A DNA stretch of 64,000 bases, from assembly GCA_963701205.1 (NCBI GenBank), contig OY969575.1, positions 1,674,001 to 1,738,000 on the forward strand, in the 5' to 3' direction. Of the stretch, positions 61,040-64,000 are shown one piece after another; the first letter of the stretch is position 1; each line of letters begins with the position of its first letter. The position numbers were made by a program, and so were the translations under genes. Source of the DNA: JALZKA01 sp963701205 (GTDB lineage: Bacteria > Actinomycetota > Thermoleophilia > Solirubrobacterales > 70-9). The notes under the pieces were generated by a model, which had not been told where the DNA came from, searched no databases, and saw only the letters and a program-made list of their open reading frames with translations.

Positions 61040-62075
61040 GTGAACCGCATCGCAAAGGTTTTGGGCGCAGGTATTTTGGCCACCACCATCGGCCTCGCAG
61101 CCGGATGCGGTGGGGACGGCGGTGATGATCCCGCGCAGGTTCTGCGTGACTCGTTCAGCCAGGAGACGAACTACGACTCCGGCGTACTGAGCATCGGCCT
61201 TTCCGGCTCACTCGAAGGCCAGCAGTCGGGCTCGCTCGAGGCCGACATCAGCGGACCGTTTTCCTCTGGGGGCGATGGCCAGGCTCCGGAGTTCCAGCTC
61301 GACGCAACCGCGAGCGTTACCGCCGAGAATCTTGAGGGGGTCCCGGGTGGCTCGTTCTCGTTCAACCTTGACGGCGGCCTCGGCTTGGCCGACGACTCGC
61401 TCTTCATCAACTACCAGGGCACGAACTACGCCGCGAGCGACGAGCTCTACGCCCAGATCGAGCCCTTTGTCTCCGCGGCGTCAAGCGCCGAGGATTCCGC
61501 GACGGAGACCGACCCCGAGCCGTTCATCGATGCGCTCAGCAACCTTCAAAACGAGGGCACCGAGGATGTTGGGGGCGAGTCCACAATCCACGTCTCCGGT
61601 GATTTCGACCTCGCGGCATTGGCCGAAACCAGCGCGGACGGCGCCAGCGCGGTCCCGCTCGACTCCGCTGCAACTTGATGGGATCGACGCCGCGGTTGAC
61701 ATCTTCGTCGGCGAGGACGACAAGACGTTCCGCCAGATCGATCTGACCGTCAGCGCCGCTGACGTCGAGGAGTTGAGCGCCCAGGGCGTTGACGGGATCG
61801 ACTTCACGATTTCGTTCGGGATCTCCGAGCCCAACTCCGAGCAGGATGTGGCCGCTCCGTCCGACGCGAAGCCGCTCGACGAATTGCTAGGCCAGTTCGG
61901 GCTATCCGAGGCCTCGCTCCTGCAGCAGCTGGGCGGGCTTGGCGCGCTTGGCGCCCTGGGCGCGGGCTCCGGCTTGACCCCCGGCGGCTCGGGACTCCCC
62001 GGTGGAAGTGAAGTCATCGACTGCCTCTCGCAGGCTGGCGACGACGCCGAAGCCGCGGCCGCCTGCGTTCAGTAG
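61040..62075 (+). pseudogene. Putative lipoprotein (LppX/LprG-like size), one frameshift
   Basis: From the GTG at 61040 (AGAGGGAAG upstream) the frame gives a lipoprotein: A-K-V-L-G-A-G-I-L-A-T-T-I-G, lipobox L-A-A-G-C, then Gly/Asp-rich sequence and an acidic Ser-rich domain. It meets a TGA at 61676. Coding continues in another frame as L-Q-L-D-G-I-D-A-A-V-D-I-F-V-G-E-D and ends at 62075 with D-C-L-S-Q-A-G-D-D. The frames join if one base is removed near 61661-61666. The joined protein would be about 345 residues, with repeated Leu-Gly (G-A-L-G-A-L-G) near the C-terminus. Either disrupted or a sequence error. Followed by the terminator at 62103. Confidence 0.72.
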
Positions 62076-62102
62076 GCGTTGTTCCTGTAAAGACCTGAGG
62101 GG

Positions 62103-62140
62103 GTGGCCCCGGCTCCAAGCGCAGGAGTCGGGGCCACTTT
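62103..62140 (+). terminator. Intrinsic terminator downstream of the lipoprotein gene
   Basis: Arms 62103-62116 and 62124-62137 pair over 14 bases (one G-U pair) around a seven-base loop, followed by TTTC. It lies 28 bases after the lipoprotein stop and just before the antiporter start at 62147, so the antiporter needs readthrough or its own promoter inside the hairpin region. Confidence 0.75.
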
Positions 62141-62146
62141 CGTAGA

Positions 62147-63265
62147 GTGCGCCGTCCCGTGCGCCGATTCCTCTTCTCAGCACAAGGCTGGCCGTACCTG
62201 CTGACGCCGTTCATTGCGCTCGCGGTCATCCTTGAGCTGACGCACGCGTCGGCAACGCTCGTCTTCGCGAGTGCTGCCGCCGGGATCATCCCGACCGCGG
62301 CGCTGATGGGCCTTGCAACCGAGGAATTGGCGGCCCGATCGGGGCCCGGCATCGGCGGCTTTCTGAACGTCACCTTTGGCAACGCCGCCGAGCTGATCAT
62401 CGCGGTCTTCCTGCTTGCCGAGGGGCTTCAAGAAGTTGTCAAGGCGTCGATCATCGGCTCGATCCTCGGCAACCTGCTCTTGGTTTTGGGCCTGTCGATG
62501 TTTGTGGGTGGCGTTGGTCGCAAGAGTCAGCACTTCAATCGCACCGCCGCCAACGCGCAGGCGACGATGCTGTTCCTGGCGGTTGCTGCGATGCTGATGC
62601 CCGCGATCTATGCGCTGATCGCGGGTGGCGGACTGCCCGCGGTGAATGCCGACATCGTCGATTTCGGCTCCGACCTCGAGGAGCTATCGATCGGCGTCGC
62701 GATCGTGCTCGGCCTGACCTACGTGGCCGGATTGATCTTCTCGCTTCGCACCCACAAGGACATCTTCAACCCGCCTTATGCCGAGGAGGAGCACGAGGGA
62801 TTCGGCTGGTCGGTCAAGCGGTCAATCGCGATGCTGGCGATCGCCGGCGCGACCGTCGGCGTCGTCTCCGAGATCCTCGTGGGCTCGATCTCTGAGGCGT
62901 CGGAGTCGATCGGAATTTCGGAGTTCTTCGTCGGCATCATCATCGTCGCGATCGTCGGCAACGCGGCCGAGCACTGGGTCGCGGTGCTCGTCGCCCGCAA
63001 GGACAAGATGGACCTGGCGGTCAATATCGCGATCGGGTCGGCGGCGCAGATCGCGCTGTTCGTCGTCCCGATCCTGGTCTTGTTGTCGTTCGTGATCGGC
63101 CCGGCTCCGATGCCCCTGGTCTTCAACGGGTTTGAGCTGGGCGCCGTGCTGGTCGCCGTACTGATCGCGAGCTACGTGACCCAGGACGGCGAATCGAACT
63201 GGTTCGAGGGCGTTCAACTGCTGGCGGTGTACGTGGTGTTGGCGCTGGCGTTCCTCTACGCCTGA
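62147..63265 (+). CDS. Calcium/proton antiporter (CAX family)
   Basis: 372 residues from a GTG, with about eleven membrane spans. The two inverted-repeat signature motifs of CaCA exchangers are present: N-V-T-F-G-N-A-A-E-L near residue 77 and V-G-N-A-A-E-H-W near residue 280, each with the Glu needed for cation binding. An acidic loop (E-E-E-H-E-G-F) sits between the halves. The protein should export Ca2+ in exchange for H+. A second GTG at 62159 is possible. Another CaCA-type protein follows after about 35 bases. Confidence 0.92.
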   Translation: MRRPVRRFLFSAQGWPYLLTPFIALAVILELTHASATLVFASAAAGIIPTAALMGLATEELAARSGPGIGGFLNVTFGNAAELIIAVFLLAEGLQEVVKASIIGSILGNLLLVLGLSMFVGGVGRKSQHFNRTAANAQATMLFLAVAAMLMPAIYALIAGGGLPAVNADIVDFGSDLEELSIGVAIVLGLTYVAGLIFSLRTHKDIFNPPYAEEEHEGFGWSVKRSIAMLAIAGATVGVVSEILVGSISEASESIGISEFFVGIIIVAIVGNAAEHWVAVLVARKDKMDLAVNIAIGSAAQIALFVVPILVLLSFVIGPAPMPLVFNGFELGAVLVAVLIASYVTQDGESNWFEGVQLLAVYVVLALAFLYA

Positions 63266-63299
63266 TCCCGGGTCCGGGTGAGTAGGTTCATTCGTCCCG

Positions 63300-64000
63300 A
63301 TGGGCGCCCTTTTCCTGCTTTTAGTCAGCTTCGCCGTGATCCTCGCCGGAGCGCTGGTCTTCACCAACGCCGTTGAGTGGGCCGGGCACAGGTTGGCGAT
63401 GGGCCAGGGCGCCGTGGGATCCCTGCTCGCGGCGGTCGGCACCGCGATGCCGGAGACGCTGATCCCGATCGTGGCGGTGATCGGCGGCGCCCAGGGCTCC
63501 GAGGAGGTGGCGATCGGCGCGATCATCGGCGCCCCGTTCCTGCTCGCGACGATCGCGATGGCGCTGGTCGGCACATCGGCCCTGATCTACCGCAAGCGCC
63601 GCCCTCAGGGCACCAAGCTGAATGCGCACCGGCCGACGCTTGAGCGCGACCTTGTGTTCTTCCTCATCTTTTTCGGCCTGGCGCTGCTCGTCGGTGGCTT
63701 CGATATGCCCAACGCGGTCCAGATCCCGCTGGTCGTCGTGTTTGCGCTCGCTTATGCGTCCTACGTCCGGCGCACCCTGCGATCGGGCGGCGAAGTCCAA
63801 AACCCTGATGACATCGGCCCCTGATTCTCGACCGTACGCCGATGCGCGACGACCCAACCGTCAAGCTGATCGGCGTCCAGCTGGCACTCGGCCTGGTTGC
63901 GATCGTCGGCGGCGCCCACCTCTTTGTCGAGGAGCTGCTGCACTTCGCCGAGGAGGCCGGGATTTCGCCGCTTGTCCTCTCCCTGATCCTTGCGCCGCTT
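63300..64000 (+). pseudogene. Sodium/calcium exchanger (YrbG-like), frameshifted and cut by the window end
   Basis: From the ATG at 63300 the frame encodes the first half of a CaCA exchanger (G-T-A-M-P-E-T-L-I-P-I-V near residue 47, with five spans) and stops at 63824 after E-V-Q-N-P-D-D-I-G-P. The second half begins in another frame (L-I-L-D-R-T-P-M-R-D-D-P) and continues with G-G-A-H-L-F-V-E-E-L-L and S-P-L-V-L-S-L-I-L-A-P-L at the window end. Adding one C to the four-C run 63818-63821 joins them in one chain. So this is either one exchanger with a homopolymer error, or split halves. The C-terminal signature lies beyond the window. Confidence 0.72.

Noticed and set aside
61921..61990. Repeated GGCGCGCTTGGCGCC-like sequence as a DNA repeat element
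   Set aside because: It encodes the Leu-Gly-Ala repeats of the lipoprotein tail and is explained by coding content.
1..64000. CRISPR array, prophage, transposon, tRNA or rRNA genes
   Set aside because: No regularly spaced direct repeats, transposase or phage genes were seen, and the intergenic gaps read by eye contained no cloverleaf or rRNA-like sequence.

Overview
The window is high-GC DNA, roughly two thirds G+C by eye. It is densely packed with short intergenic gaps, many four-base start/stop overlaps, and frequent GTG and TTG starts. The gene content (a six-gene mce cluster, a fused lipase/acyl-CoA synthetase like mycobacterial Rv1683, several acyl-CoA dehydrogenases, MpaB-type oxygenase, ArsA ATPase, a class III cyclase fused to an AAA/TPR regulator) points to a chromosomal segment of an actinomycete-like bacterium. 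The class Thermoleophilia (Solirubrobacterales relatives) is my best guess, but this is inference from gene content and not a measured placement. I see no rRNA, tRNA, CRISPR array, insertion sequence, phage genes or origin.

Layout. 1-6 kb: the N-terminal part of a secreted neutral ceramidase cut by the window edge, a Tat-exported flavin amine oxidase, and an acyl-CoA dehydrogenase / Rieske / Baeyer-Villiger monooxygenase operon. 6-17 kb: VOC protein, saccharopine-dehydrogenase-like reductase, an unknown lipoprotein, SNF2 helicase, YihY membrane protein, a MecA-type penicillin-binding protein, a small alpha/beta hydrolase and a large secreted M19-like metallohydrolase. 17-21.6 kb: three genes (serine hydrolase, alpha/beta hydrolase, HSDL2-like SDR) carrying five single-base frameshifts between them, plus an unknown gene and cspA with a structured leader. 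21.6-31 kb: six consecutive MCE/MlaD proteins, each overlapping or nearly touching the next, with no YrbE permease in the window. 31-32.7 kb: MpaB oxygenase and TetR regulator. 32.7-40.3 kb: a minus-strand lipid operon with a CoA-transferase, heptad-repeat protein, lipase/acyl-CoA synthetase fusion, enoyl-CoA hydratase, methyltransferase, SDR and a 5'-truncated methyltransferase. 40.3-49 kb: PI-PLC-like phosphodiesterase, a thiamine-diphosphate decarboxylase next to a fused FAD/FeS 2-hydroxyacid dehydrogenase, nuclease lipoprotein, DCC protein, M28 peptidase and GST. 49-55.4 kb: acyl-CoA dehydrogenase with divergent TetR, AI-2E-type transporter, M23 peptidase, NUDIX hydrolase and a coupled hydrolase/EVE/membrane-protein operon. 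55.4-64 kb: ferritin-like protein, cyclase-AAA-TPR regulator, ArsA ATPase with a small Cys protein, a frameshifted lipoprotein, and two cation/Ca2+ antiporters, the second frameshifted and cut by the window end.

Functionally the window centres on lipids: import of lipid-like substrates (MCE proteins), their activation and beta-oxidation (acyl-CoA synthetase fusion, CoA-transferase, enoyl-CoA hydratase, two acyl-CoA dehydrogenases, SDRs), lipid hydrolysis (ceramidase, PLC-like, several alpha/beta hydrolases) and local TetR control. The seven apparent frameshifts, five of them packed into under 3 kb, deserve a check against raw reads before any of these genes is called dead.
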